From Populus alba (Eukaryota; Streptophyta; Magnoliopsida; Malpighiales; Salicaceae): a DNA stretch of 64,000 bases. Both the position numbers and the translations under genes were made by a program. The notes below the pieces were generated by a model, which made no database searches, was not told where the DNA came from, and worked only from the letters and a program-made list of their open reading frames with translations. The DNA is taken from positions 19,040,169 through 19,104,168 of the forward strand of contig NC_133288.1 in the NCBI RefSeq assembly GCF_005239225.2, given 5' to 3'. Below are positions 1-12,349 of this stretch, in pieces; position 1 is the first letter of the stretch, and every line of letters begins with the position of its first letter.

Positions 1-960
1 CCAATAATTTTTTTTGTTCATTACACTATTCTTAGCCGTTTAAAATTTAAAAAAAAAAAAAAGAAAGAAATTACGATGATTTATAAACTCATTTTTTAAG
101 AGGGATTCTTTAATTTTTATTTTATTTTAACAATTGTGATCATATTAGTTTGAATAACTCACATTTTTCATTTTATTTTAATAGATTCCTCCTCTGAATA
201 ACTTCAGTGTTTAATGTGTAAGAATAAGTTATTTTTGTTGATTGATTTTCGTAATTGAGTATTTAATATCTTACCCTTAAGTACATGCTCGGTTTTTAAA
301 TTTACAGTTGGATCTTTTAAAAAAATATTAAATTCCAAACTTAATCTCAAATGTATTATAGAATTTTTAGTATTCTATGCTCTCATACCAAGAACATGTA
401 TCCAAAATTTATTTGATCTTATTTTATATTATAGTTTTATTATTCGGCATCCAATATGAGGCCATATTGATTAGATATCCCATATTTGATAGGTGGTTGC
501 TAGTTGATCAATATTAAAAAGAAAAAGTGTATCTTTTTATTTAGTCCTATACTCACATTTCATTATGATTTGTAACTATAAATTTACAAGTAAAATGATC
601 ATTTTGTCTATTTCAAACAAAATCCACAAACTTGTTTTAAGATTAACAAGTTTATTTCATTAAGGTTTTTAGTTACTATCAAATTAATCTAGATTAAACT
701 GATATTTATAATTTTTTTACACAATAAAATAACTTATTTATACATTTAAAAACCAAAAAAATATATAAAATTATCATTGAAGAACTTTTTAATCTTTTTA
801 TTATTTCACGCGACTTAACTACCATTTGAATTACAAAATTATTAAACTAACATCAAGGGATTTTTTCATCTTTTGTTTAAGGGTTTTTTTTTTTTTGTTA
901 TCATCAAATTGTTTGAGGGCAATTTTAAATTTTAATAAATATAAAATATTATTTTAAAAA
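1..960. other. AT-rich intergenic DNA, no gene seen
   Basis: Very AT-rich sequence with many A or T homopolymers. I see no open frame with recognisable protein similarity, no tRNA-like fold and no clear transposon end on either strand. Confidence 0.6.
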
Positions 961-1310
961 ACATGTTGGCTCGTGTAAAAGTACGCTCCACTGCACGGAT
1001 ATTGCTAGTGCCCTTTGAGTAGCGCAAAAGACCTCCTTCGGAGGTCAACAATATCCACCTGTCATGTCATCCAAAAAGTTGAGTGTTATACATCCAATGA
1101 GGTGCCACATATGGCATTATGAACAATGGTTTGATGAAATTTTTTTGTTCTCTCTCTTTTTTTTTCCTCTCTCCATTCCTTGTGATTTGTATTAGTCAAG
1201 CTATTGCAAAAAACTATATTTAGCTTTTAGGGGGAGCCTCACACGCATTCAGAACACGGTGGGCTTCCCCACCTACTAGTATGTGCATTGCAGGTGCTAG
1301 CTAAATTTCC
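961..1310. repeat. GC-richer fold-back block, probable transposon remnant
   Basis: This block is richer in GC than its surroundings. It holds a nested fold-back: GGATATTG at 997-1004 pairs with CAATATCC at 1049-1056, and inside it GACCTCC (1030-1036) and GGAGGTC (1040-1046) form a 7-bp stem with a 3-nt loop. A second hairpin, GGTGGG with CCCACC near 1258-1273, is followed at once by CTAG and T at 1276-1280, which weakly resembles a Helitron 3' end. No coding potential is seen. The class is unknown. Confidence 0.3.
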
Positions 1311-3580
1311 CTATCTATTTACTTCAGTCCCTATATTTGTTTTAATTTTAATTTTAATTCTTTAACACTTAATTGTTCTAAATTAGCTAAAAAATGCTTT
1401 ATTTTGCAAATTCAAGCACTAGAATTTTCCTTTAATATTGTGAGATCCATGTATTAATGCAACCAAAACAAACAGCAAAGTTAAATCTCAAATAAAGCTA
1501 ATGTGAAGGGGTTAAATTAAAAAAAAAAATTGAGAATCAAAATAAAAAAAAAGAAGAACATGAACTCCCCCACGAACATGAAAATCAGTTCCTTATATTC
1601 GCAAATAAACATGATTAAATATTTTTTAAGCTTTAAATTTAATCCTTGAAACTCTAATTATTTTAAATTAATAAAACCTTTTCTTGTAAACCTAGAGACC
1701 AAAGAATAAAAAATCTTAGGGTCAAAAAATATAAGAAGAAAAGAACGCTAAACAATGTTTCTCCTCACATGTTTCAATGAAAGACTTTCATAAAATAAAT
1801 GTTATTAATAAATATGTCCATTATATTTAATTTAATTTGTATATTCAATAGGTGTAATAGAATAACAAAAAATAATCAAACTTTGAATCATGATTCTGTT
1901 GAAGGTCATAAACAATAAAAAATTATTTCCCACGAATGAATCATTCGATGTACAAATAATAAAAAAATTAAAGTAGAATGAACGCAACCTTATTTTGCAA
2001 TGAACAACTAAAAACAATACAGCCTTCAATGTATTTAATTGTCGGTCCATCCTTCAATGGTCAGTTAATTAGATTAAAATTAGAAAACATTACCTTAAAA
2101 TTAGATTAAAATTAAAAAGATAACCCAATTGAGCAATTAGAAGTTAGAGTAGGTGGTGAAAGATCACAAGAACCATCCTCTGGCAGTGGCCTGGTTGTTA
2201 TCGACTGGTGTTCTTATATTTTTTGGTGAGTTGCCTTCAAATTGACTCTGTGTTAGCAGCTAAGATTTTTATTAATTTTTTCATCTAAAGGAATAAAAAA
2301 ATAATATAAAACAACAACAAATGATCTCTCTCTATCTCTCTCACAATTTTCCAAAACCCAAAAGATAAGGGCCACGTAAAAAAATCATATTTTTTAGGAT
2401 AAAAACCAGAGAATTTTTATTTCAAGCGGTATTTGTTTTTTCACCAAAGTTCAAGGGGGTATTTTTCAATTTAGCCATGATTGTTTTTTTAATTTTAGTG
2501 CTTTTCATGTTAATATATAATAAATTTTAAAATAAAAATACTTGAATAAAATATATTTAATTTAATTTGATTTATTTTTTCACAGAATTAAATAGTATGC
2601 AAGAGTTAGAAAAAAAAAAAAAACGAAAGGAACTGAATTGTAGTGGTTGGTGATTCAGTTAAAACAAACAACGGCTTGTGATGCTAACGAAAATACATGG
2701 ACCCAACTACCTGTAGATTGGTTTTCAGCTTCTCTACTATATGGGCCTCGTTCTTCCTTATTAAACAGGTTTTATTATTAGATTAATTATGAATTTTTTT
2801 TTTTTTTTTAAAAAAAAACCTCTAGCACAGGCTGATATCCGAGCATGGTCTGCATTGTGAACTTGACTGGAATGAGGCCCAATTAATAGTTAATATTTGG
2901 AAGAATGCCAGGCCTGCAAGGAAAAAAAAGAAAAAAACATAGAAAAGAAAAATAAAGTGTGGTCTCTCAAAAGTAAATGTTTTTTTTTGAAATTATTTTC
3001 TTATGATTTTGAGTTGTTTGGTGTCAAAAATGTATTTTTAAAAATAAAAAAATATATTATTTTAATGCATTTCCAACTAAAAAATATAATAAAAAACAAT
3101 CATACTATATTTTTAAACACTATCCGATTCAAGTGGAAGAGACAATTTCAAGAAAAGGGAATGGCAGCTTCCAAAGTGGAGATCAATGCAAGGCCAAAAT
3201 CTGGAAGATTCAAATAAAATACTGGATTTTCAGCCATATAACCAATATTTTTAAGTGAATTTTGACATTACTTTGATTATTATTATTATTATTTACCAAG
3301 ACAGAGATTTGATCATGTTTAAAAACATCAACGGAAGATGATTTCCTAGCTAGTTAAATTTGGGAAGATAAGGTTTTGATTCGACAGTGACATAAGCTCG
3401 TAAGAAAATCATGTCAAATAAAAACACTATAAGTATTATAGCTTGGATAAATAATGATAATTAAAATAAAAGATATTTGATTCACTCCTGAATTTTTTTA
3501 AAAATTGGAATCTACAAGGAGAAATTGATTAATAAAAACAAATTTTAGTTTTATTTGTAATGGATCAAGTAGCCATTGTT
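1311..3580. other. Intergenic DNA between unknown repeat and LAC-A
   Basis: AT-rich DNA with a short CT microsatellite near 2325-2345. The stretch 2950-3120 resembles the low-complexity dispersed repeat that recurs in the laccase introns (runs of T/A with AAATATATTATTTTAATGC-type sequence). The 106-codon plus-strand frame at 2897-3217 is lysine-rich, reads through this repeat and looks spurious. No gene is supported. Confidence 0.5.
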
Positions 3581-3792
3581 TTTTCAGCACTGTATGCAAA
3601 TGTTATAAAAACAAGGACGAAAACTTTCCTATCATGCCACATGATCTGTTGCCTTTTTTTCGAGTGCTCCAAAAAGTAGTAAAAAAAATCATTTTTGAAA
3701 AAACTTAACGATCCCACACACACAAGCTAATCATCTAGATTATAGGTACAAATTATATAAAGCTTTAAGAGGGGTGATCACCCATGAAAATA

Positions 3793-3798
3793 TTTATT
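3793..3798 (-). terminator. Candidate polyadenylation signal of LAC-A
   Basis: AATAAA on the minus strand about 205 nt past the stop codon. The same hexamer sits at the equivalent place past LAC-B. Inferred from position only. Confidence 0.35.
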
Positions 3799-4001
3799 CA
3801 TGCAAGTATGAGTTTCATTGCAAAGGCTACTACTGCGGCTCCGAATAGAAATAACCAAAACCTACATGCACCTAGGATATTTCCCAGCTTTACAACAGAA
3901 TAGCAGAACTAGGGTTACATTATTCTTGCAAATCATACAATGATAAATTAATAATGCGACCATATAATTGACATAACATACGCTAAACAAATAAGAAGCG
4001 T

Positions 4002-7000
4002 TTAACACGGTGGCATATAGGGAGGTGGTGGTAGCATTTGGGCATTCTTGCCTCGACCGTTCTTGATTATGAATGCCATCTCCATACCCCATGACAGATG
4101 ACGTTCTAGATGGCAGTGCACAAACCATACTCCTGTTACAAAATAAAATGGACACGTGATGTTAGATCTGCCTCGTAATCAAGGTAATTAAGAGAAATAA
4201 TACTGTTAATATTATACTTTTCTGGTTATTGTATATTTAATTGGTTATGCTACTTATATTTACCTGGATTAGTAGCCTTGAATCTTATGACAGACCAACC
4301 ATTTTTGGAAATAGTAATGGTATTTTGAAAAGGAGGGTCAACAAGATTGTATCTCAAAGGGTCTTTATCCTTGTCGAAGTTTCCAAATCCCCAACCAACA
4401 ACATAGAAGCTTGTTCCATGTATGTGCATGGGATGTTCAGTGCCAGCAGCCACATTTGTCCCTTGAAAAACAATCTCCACCGTCGAGTTATACTCGGGCA
4501 CTTTTACTTCTGTACCTTTTGATGGCGTCTCATAAATCAATGGGATAGAATCCGCAGTGAAATTGAAGAATAGGGGTGGTTTATCAGGAAAGTGATCATC
4601 GTAAATACCATTGATTTGATTATAATAAGCTTTTAGTATATCCATACGAGTAGGTGTCTGAAAGCTTATGTTGTTCACACTAGCAGCTAGTCTGGACTGG
4701 GTCGCCCCACAAGAAGTGTTTGCACACGTAAATCTGTTAACAGAAACAGTGAAAAATAATGGAGTGCTTATGCTCAAGGGGACATGAATTGGATGGTTAT
4801 TATCAACTAAGCTTCTAAGACGGCCAGTGAAATTAACCGATGCAGTTGTGTCATTAAAATAAGGAAGGTATGGCAATGAGGGAGTGGAGGATGGAGTGTA
4901 GTTGCCATTATACTGGACAATGGATGTGGTTGTTGTGTTGTCATATTGCACACCATTGGCACTAGAGTAAACTTTGGCAGCCATGTAATAGTGGTCTAAT
5001 GGTTGGTTTGCTTCTAATAAAACATCAATGGTTTGGCCAGGTGATATTGCTACATAATCAACTTTCAGTGGTTTAGTGTAGCTGGCATCTGTGCCGACCA
5101 CCGTGACTTGATGATCGGTGATGGAGAAAAAGAGAATGTCTTGAAGGGCAGCGTTAATTAGGCGAAGAAGGTAAGTCTTGCCATAGTCCACCGATAGCTT
5201 GAATGTATCTGCAGTTAGAAAGACAAGGTTTCGATTTAATAGCTTTAAATAATACAAACGTTCCACTAAGTTGTAGATCGTTCCTTTTCTCGACAAATTT
5301 CAAGTCGAATCTCATGTTTGAAATAATAATAATAATGTTAATAATAAACACACAAACTTGTAATATATTAAGGATGAACGCAATAACCATTTGATTGTCT
5401 CTAGGCCGAGAGGAAAAAATATGCTTCTAAGAGATCATGGGTAACTTTCATTTTGCCCACGGGTTTATATATTGTCTCTTTTTCATCTAAAACCTTTGAT
5501 TTATTCCAATTAAGTCCTATCTCTTTCATCTTCTTCTAATCAGTCCCCACATCTTTTATTTTATTCCGACCAGCCCCCATCTTGTACTTTTGTTCTAATT
5601 TCCCACCTTCATTCATTTTCACTAGGTGTGTGTTTATGAAATATCTTAATATCATCTAACAAAAATTACTAACAAAAGCAAAAATAAAAATCAAGTTTGA
5701 CTAGAACTCTTTTTGTGTGTTTGATATTGTGGTGTAGAACATGCCTTGAGATTGTGATAAAAAAATATTTTTCTCTTAGAAATACAAAAAAAAATATTTT
5801 TTTGAAGTTTTTAAAATTTATTTTTGACTTAAACACAATAAAACCATCCAAAAACAATTAAAAAATTAATTTGAAGAGAAAAAAATCAAAATTTTTCAAA
5901 AGCGCAGTTGAACTGCTAAAACAAACACATCTGCATGGTACTTTTCAAAAGTGATTTTTGCTTGAAATTGAGTTTTTTTTTTTAATTTTTCATATTAGCA
6001 CATTAAAACTATTAAAAATCACTAAAAAAAAAAATTATTTAATGTGTTTTTAAACCCCACACAATATTTTTGTAATGTATCTAAACACAGTTTTTTCTTA
6101 AAAGAAAAAAACAGAGCTGAATCAAAGGGGTAGGATTGCTATGGATATTAAAGAAATATAACGGAAAAGTAAAAGAGAAAATCTAAGCAATTGTATAGTG
6201 GCATTGTACCCGATTTTGAGCAAGGATAAAGATCACCAGGTTGACCATTGATCGTGTAAGCATCAGAGACATTGGGGTCTGCTCCTGAGGCACGGAATTG
6301 ATCATATATTTCAAATATGTCCTCCTTCCACCACTCTCCTGCATTTCATGAAATCAGTGGTCAGTGCATTCAAATCTTCCACGGCTTTAAGAACCAAAGT
6401 TTTCTCTTAAAATTGATGCTATAATACCTAATATAATCGGTACGTCTGCATGAGGCGCAGGGAAAGGATATCTGGTTCCTTTGTTGGGATATATGACAAT
6501 CGCACCATAAACAGTTGCTCGTGTCCAGTCACTGTGAGCATGCCACCATAAAGTTCCTTCTTCGTCAGAGAATATGACCTTCTGACTGAATTTTCCTCCT
6601 GGTTGAATTGGACACTGTGTGATATATTCAGGACCATCTGACCATGGATATTCTGGTTGTTTCACTCCATGCCTAGGATTAACAGTGTTAATATTTGCTA
6701 TATATCTCTGCCGCCATATCGTGGATTTGCAGCATAAACAACCCAAATTTCCAGACAGAAGATCAGATATATAGGGACTTACCAGTGAATGGTGATGTTA
6801 TGAGGGCTCTTGTTAATAACATCCACGATGATGGTTTCTCCTTTAGTAACGTATAGTGTCGGGCCTGGAAACTGTCCATTGACGGTCATTATGTTCTTGG
6901 TGCTGCAGAGTCTTGTGTATGGAACATCTTTTACCTACAATGAATGTGCACATACGCAAAACTACAAATTATGAATGAGCTTATAAAGTAAAACATCGAA

Positions 7001-7415
7001 TCTCTCATAGTTATTACGCGTACCAGTTTTTCTCCTTTTTTTTTGGGTGGGGCAGGGGGAAGAAGTTGATATATATAATAAAAGGGCTAACAGAAGATAG
7101 CCAAAAATAAAATAAAATAAAGAATGTGACCCGTGCACCGATGATTATTCTAGAATCTAGAGCAGTTAAATTAATATCCTAAAACGTTCAATTTGAAGTG
7201 TATCTACAAGCTATTCCAAATGAAATATATAGTACTAAATATAGTATTTTAATGTCAACATTTTTCCATCGCATGAAAAAAAAACTAAAAAAAAATCAGT
7301 ACGTAGTACATACCACAAAAGTATGATGAACTATAGCTTTGGCAACATATTGAAAACCACCAAATAATAGAAACCTTAAAATTTGAAGGGCTAGAACTCT
7401 CATGATTGGCATCAT
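4002..7415 (-). CDS. Laccase (multicopper oxidase), LAC-A, six exons
   Basis: Secreted blue copper oxidase that oxidises phenolics such as monolignols or flavonoids with O2 in the cell wall. Exons by GT-AG boundaries: 7415-7314, 6934-6783, 6672-6428, 6338-6210, 5208-4264, 4132-4002, giving 567 codons. The internal lengths 152, 245 and 129 nt fit the usual plant laccase pattern. Residues 1 to about 27 form a signal peptide. The copper segments are IHWHGVKQ (split by intron 2), [31 protein letters not shown] and [17 protein letters not shown]. The residue 10 after the T1 cysteine is Met. The chain ends MPPC, as is common in the family. The [21 protein letters not shown] segment resembles the LAC14/LAC15 group, so flavonoid or stress roles are possible; this is inference. 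The start is the first of two adjacent ATGs. No break is seen. Confidence 0.93.
5630..6110. repeat. Dispersed AT-rich repeat (MITE-like) in LAC-A intron 4
   Basis: Starts near a GTGTGTTTGATATTGTGGTG-type sequence and ends near GTAATGTATCTAAACACA, with runs of T and AAATATTTTTTT between. Relatives occur at about 22.32-22.56, 25.45-25.83 (the same site in LAC-B intron 4), 29.60-29.69, 39.30-39.42 and 40.14-40.34 kb. Presence at the same intron site in both laccases shows it inserted before the gene duplication. It has no coding capacity. MITE status is inferred from size, AT content and weak terminal inverted similarity. Confidence 0.45.
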
Positions 7416-7479
7416 TTTCTTAGCAACAAATATATTCTTGTTTCACTCTTGATGACGAACCGAGCTGTTTCTCTACCGG

Positions 7480-7487
7480 TATTTATA
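7480..7487 (-). promoter_or_regulatory. TATA box of LAC-A
   Basis: TATAAATA on the minus strand, 65-72 nt upstream of the start codon. It is conserved at the same spacing in LAC-B (27140-27147), and LAC-C has TATAAAT at 36961-36967. A short 5' leader of about 40 nt is implied. Confidence 0.65.
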
Positions 7488-7979
7488 TGGGTTAATACAA
7501 GGAGCAAGACGACAATTTAGCTGGAGAAGTTCATGATGATTTTGTATTTCTCAACGCCCACTTAGATGCAAAGTGCTTCATTAACTACTTCGAAAACCAT
7601 GGGGTTTGAGTAACCGTGTCTCTCTCTCTCTCTCTCACTCCACTCTCGATATCACTGTTACTCGATTGTTTGACTCTGCTTTAACATTGCCAAAGCTGAG
7701 TGTGACTCGTTCGCATTTTTTTGGCTTTCAGTGAAAGCTAACAACCATTAATTCCCGTACGAGAAAATGGAGTGTGGAAAAAAATTCTACATGGGAGTAT
7801 ATGGAAAACAAAAAACACCGAGGAAGCTGGTTTATAATCGAGATCAAAACAAGAAAATCAAAGTCGGGACACAAAATAACCCTAATGAAGAAATCTCTTA
7901 TTTAAAAATGGCTTCCAACACAAAAAATGCTCGGACTGGAATCATCTACAGAGACTCCCTTACGGGAAGTTAAGTTTTT

Positions 7980-8310
7980 AATCTTGTGTCTATGGAGGAG
8001 CTGGGACAAGTTGAAGATTACATATCCGACAAGGAGAAGGATGAAGAGGAAAATAAACTAGACTGTTCGTTAATCTGATTATCTACAAAGGAGAAATGTA
8101 GGATCTGGATAACCTTGGAGATCATGTTCATTCATCAAGGTTATGGAAAGAAAAGTAGGGTATACTTTTCTTCTAAAAAGGCTCTAGATGCTTTAGAAGA
8201 TAAGGAGATTCAGTGTTAGTTGATTTGGGGAACAAATTTTTCTCGCTAAATTCACTAACCAGGATGACCGGGAGTTTGCTAAAACTCAAAGGCATGCTTG
8301 TGCTTTTATA
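7980..8310 (+). pseudogene. LINE ORF1 (DUF4283-like) remnant
   Basis: Broken plus-strand reading. Pieces in shifting frames read EELGQVEDYISDKEKDEEE, then KEKCRIWITLEIMFI, then FLAKFTNQDDREFAKTQ. The last piece closely resembles the conserved end of the DUF4283 region in plant LINE ORF1 proteins, which bind element RNA. Several stops and frameshifts make it non-functional. A shorter matching stretch lies in the second laccase block near 28.34-28.40 kb, so the fragment predates the duplication. The open frame just before it (7767-7973) may be more of the same element. Confidence 0.5.
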
Positions 8311-8750
8311 TTAACGCTAGTGCATGAGCCTAACCTTTTTTTTTTTAATAATTAATTTAAAATATTATAAATATATTTAATTTATTAAATTCTTAAAATA
8401 ATTAAGAATATATTTATGTAACCCCTCAGTTTTCTAAAGTATTTTTATGTCATCTCGTTCACGAATCATTTTAATAATTAGTAAAATCTCATGAGGATAA
8501 GGATCCAGGTAGGTTTTTATTTTTATTTTTTTATATATAATATATATATATCCACTATCAAAATTTTGACTGGGCTAGCTTTCTTTGTACTTGGAACGTA
8601 CCAAGTCATGATAACTTCATTCATTTCACCAAATTCAATCTTAATCATGAGTCATCCATCCTATTCTTTATTTCATAATATTCCCACACAAGAATAGTTT
8701 GCAATGATTTTCAACAAAGAGGAATAAATTGCGATACAAAGAGTAAGAAC
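8290..8750. repeat. Flank repeat shared with 37.95-38.40 kb
   Basis: The sequence from GCATGCTTGTGCTTTTAT to AATTGCGATACAAAGAGTAAG recurs with small changes at 37.96-38.37 kb, upstream of LAC-C. It lies in the same position relative to a laccase, so it marks an old tandem array. No gene is seen in it. Confidence 0.65.
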
Positions 8751-8759
8751 AGCATATTT

Positions 8760-9075
8760 AAAAATTACACATTAACTGGCGCAATGAAATGGTCTAAGGT
8801 GTACTATATACTTTGAGTAAATTGTTTGCATTTGATTTGTTAATTTCAAGTTTTGTCAAAGAGTAATTACAGGTTAACATACTCATTTAGTAATGTAATT
8901 TATCTTGTCACGTGAAGGGCAAACTTTGATACGCCTGCTATCATTGTCAGTCATAGTCATAATTCTTAGTCTTACTATTTTAGTATTAACTAATTGTTTA
9001 AAATAATCAATGAAACCATGCGTTTCTTATGTGATTTTTCAAATACAGCCATGAATGATTTTTCAACAAAGATGG
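8760..9075. repeat. Direct repeat A, first copy
   Basis: Near-identical to 11158-11465. Together with the piece at 10993-11150, repeated at 11470-11630, it shows a tandem duplication of a unit of about 470 bp. The first unit was later split by the LINE. Confidence 0.8.
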
Positions 9076-10992
9076 GGTTACGACAACGGGCAAGGGGACC
9101 CCCTCTCTCCTTTCCTTTTTGACATAGCAGTTCAGGGGTTAACAGTTCTATTCAAATAGGGCATCAGATTCAGGCTTACTTTAAAGGTTTACAGACTTCG
9201 CAGGACATTACATAACCATTTTTACAATATGCAGATGACACTCTGATTTTCCTGCCGAATGATTTATACCTCTCTATTGCATGTCAAGAGGATCCTCTGC
9301 TGGTTTGAGATCATTTCAGGACTGAAAGTTAATTTCTATAAAAGCTCACTTATAGAATTAAATTTGGATATAACGAATACAACTTCAGGTCTGGCTAACA
9401 CAATTTTTCTGTTTCGCAAGTGACTCCTTTCCAGTCAGATACCTTGGGTTGCCTCTTGGAGCTAACCCCAAATAGGCTCTCTACTTGGAAACCGGTATTG
9501 TCCACAATCAGAGCAAAGTTTAAGCAAATGGAAAGGAAGTTTTTGAGCATGGCCGGAAGGATATGTCTTATTAAATTCTGTCTTAAACTCTCTACCTCTA
9601 TACTATATGTTGGTCTTTATTATGCCAAAGGGCATTGCAAAAAGCAATATCCTCAATCAAACCGTTGTTTTTCTCTGGAAGGGCTCCTCAAATTCACATG
9701 GTATTTGTAAGGTTGCTTGGCATAAGGTAATTAAGAGTAAGCCACTGGAAGGTCTCGGGCTTGGTTCAATTCACAGTAAAAATCTGGCTCTGATGTTTAC
9801 ATGGCTTTGGAACCTTGACAAAGGAGTGGTAGGAGGTTGGCAAGAGCTCATCTTACAAAAGTACCGGCCATATTTTTCAAATGGCCTTCCTGTGTTTGCA
9901 GGTTCTTTATCTCCAACTTGGCGTGGCATGGTATCTGCAATTTCCTTAAATCACAGCACAGCCGCTCCCATCCAATCCAATGTTGGGTTTAAGGTGGGTG
10001 ATGGGAGAAACATCAGGTTTTGGTCTGATTCTTGGCTAGGCTATGCAGCCCCTCTCCGGTTCATGTTCCCTAGGCTCTACAACCTCTCCCTGCCAGCAAT
10101 CTTTAAGCGTTTGCAGAAGTTTCATAACCCAACAGATAACTCAATCAATCTCTCTTGGAGAAGACCACTTCGATCCCGAGAACTCTGCATGTGTGAAAGC
10201 TTGATAGCAGAAGTGGAACGTGGCCTAGTCTTCTCTGATGGTGAAGACAACAAGATTTGGAAACACCATAGCTCCAACAATTACACAGTCTCCTCTGGGT
10301 GCCATCTCTTTGACGTTTTACATGTTTCAGGACATCTGCACTCCCCTGCTTGCTTTTGGAAAGGGTTTGCGCCTCCAAAAATAGATGTGTTTTCATATGG
10401 CTTCTTTTCAATGGCAGTGTTTGCACAAAGGGGTTTCTTAGCTGAGAGGAGAATCATCAATTACGAGGAAGCTCTTTGTTCCTTTCTGCTGCAAGGAGAT
10501 TTGAGACTACACATCATCTTTTCCATCTTTGTCCAAAATCATGGTCTCTTTGGGGCAGACTATTTAGTTGGTTTGGGTGTGTAGGTTTTCTGCCAAAAGA
10601 ACCATATCATAACCTTCAGGAATGGTCCAACATGGTAAAAGGAAAATTCCAGTGTCAGGCAATTACCCTTCTCTGTAAAGGATTATACTGGTCAATTTGG
10701 ATAGCGCGCAACCACATGATCTTTGACAACAAAACTCCAGACTGGGATGTGATTTTTGACCTCACCTTTCATCGGTTGGCCTTTTGGTTGAAGTCCTTTG
10801 TTAAAAATTTCAGCTATACGGGCTCTGATCTTTATAGGAATCCTGAATGTATTATGAACTGGACTAACTAGTCAGGTCTTTAGATTCCTTGTTTTCTTAA
10901 TGTATTTTGAATTTTCCATGTAATCTTCCTTATCAGCCCTCATCTCCTTAATGGGGGCATATTATTTATAATATTCTCAATTACTATAAAAA
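9076..10992 (+). pseudogene. 5'-truncated LINE (L1-type) retrotransposon with broken reverse transcriptase
   Basis: Plus-strand non-LTR retroelement remnant. It starts inside the reverse transcriptase at a QGDPLSPFLFD motif and continues to the catalytic block QYADDTLIFLPND (about 9229-9270). It then has the YLGLPLGANPK and WKPVLSTIRAKFKQMERK segments and the downstream linker PKGIAKSNIL...FLWKG. The largest open stretch is 9607-10584, ending in a zf-RVT-like region (FWKGFAPPKIDVFSYG; HLFHLCPKSWSLWGRLFSW). At least two frameshifts break the frame between 9240 and 9620, and another lies near 10480. It ends in an A tract at about 10988-10996. 5' truncation is typical of target-primed reverse transcription. 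No clear target duplication is seen; compared with the unoccupied copy at 11465, about 8 bp of target appear lost. Confidence 0.85.
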
Positions 10993-11157
10993 AAAAACAT
11001 CTTCAACGTACTTCAGTTTACAAAAAGATTGTGTTGATTAGTTCATTAGTTAGCAATCTTACTAAAATTAACATTGTTTATCTAATTAGAGATCCAAGCA
11101 ATCATCCTTAAATTTAGGAATACCTGGTTAATCAACAAAATGAAATTCAAAAGATAT

Positions 11158-11630
11158 ACATTAACCGGCGCAATGAAATGGTCTAAGGTGTACTATATAC
11201 TTTGAGTAAATTGTTTGCATTTGATTTGTTAATTTCAAGTTTTGTCAAAGAGTAATTACAGGTTAACATACTCATTTAATAATGTAATTTATCTTGTCAC
11301 GCGAAGGGCAAACTTTGATACGCTGCTGTCATTGTCAGTCACAGTCATAATTCTTAGTCTTACTATTTTAGTATTAACTAATTGTTTAAAATAATCAATG
11401 AAACCATGCGTTTCTTATGTGATTTTTCAAATACAGCCATGAATGATTTTTCAACAAAGGTGGGTTTTGTCACATCTTCAACGTGCTTCAGTTTACAAAA
11501 AGATTGTGTTGATTAGTTGATTAGTTAGCAATCTTACTAAAATTAACATTGTTTATTTAATTAGAGATCCAAACAATCATCCTTAAATTTAGAAATACAT
11601 TAATCAACAAGATGAAATTCAAAAGATATA
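11158..11630. repeat. Direct repeat, second (unoccupied) unit
   Basis: Second copy of the tandem unit (matches 8770-9075 plus 10997-11160) without the LINE. It therefore preserves the pre-insertion sequence across the LINE target site. Confidence 0.8.
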
Positions 11631-11639
11631 CATTAATCT

Positions 11640-12340
11640 GGGACTATATTAACTTTTGATGTTTGAATATCCGCTCACTAATAAAAAACATCCTTATCGA
11701 TTTCAGTCTCATTGATTTAAAAGTTATTCGTTGCTATCTAACTGATTTGGCTATCTAAAAGGTGTTGATATTTTTTTAAAAAATTCAATATACAGGTTAT
11801 TTTAATATGTTTATTTAATAAAAAAAATTCAAAAAATCAATGCAATCATCTAATTATATTTTAAAAAATATTAATAATAACAAAAAAAAAATAGAAAAAA
11901 ATTAAAAGATGAATCTAGATCAAGATATTCAATCACAAAAATTAAGACATTTAACTAATTATATTTACTAAACTTGTTTTACTTAAATTTATAAAAAATA
12001 ATAGAAATATAAATGAAATTGATTGAATAAACTCACACCCTTAAAAAATATTATGCAAAGCCCAACACATCAGAAAATATTATTTAAAAATAAATATTTT
12101 TTATTTTGAAAAGTAAAGTTTTATTTTGTATAAAAAAATTATAAATGAGTTAAAATAATAACTTAAAAATCAAACACAGAAAAAAAGCCTTATATTCACA
12201 AAAAAATATGCAAAACTTGTAATCTAAATCATGAGAGCAAAATGTAAGCATAGAAATTTTTTTAAATGTAATCACAAAACTAATATTTAACAAAAAAAAA
12301 AAAAACTAATATAAAACAATAAAATCATATAAAGAGTATT
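11640..12340. other. AT-rich intergenic DNA
   Basis: Many A/T homopolymers and no recognisable gene, RNA or transposon end. Confidence 0.5.
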
Positions 12341-12349
12341 TTCACTATG

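Larger units (their letters stand above)
3580..8000. repeat. Duplicated laccase block, copy A
   Basis: The sequence here is nearly colinear with 23.34-28.39 kb. The match includes exons, introns, the dispersed repeat in intron 4, the promoter, the 3' flank (same shared polyadenylation region) and about 500 bp upstream of the gene. The upstream match continues after a break of about 750 bp present only in copy B (about 27.24-28.02 kb). The sharing of intron sequence and indels shows a segmental duplication rather than retroposition. Confidence 0.85.

Noticed and set aside
1258..1280. Helitron 3' end (hairpin then CTAG-T)
   Set aside because: The spacing from the hairpin to CTAG is only about 2 nt and no 5' partner was found, so it is left as an unclassified repeat.
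1832..2050. 72-codon minus-strand frame
   Set aside because: AT-rich chance frame without similarity to any family I recognise.
2897..3217. 106-codon lysine-rich plus-strand frame
   Set aside because: It reads through a dispersed AT-rich repeat and has no recognisable domain.
4241..4522. Plus-strand frame opposite LAC-A (and the equal one at 23990-24271)
   Set aside because: It is a shadow of the conserved copper-binding exon on the other strand.
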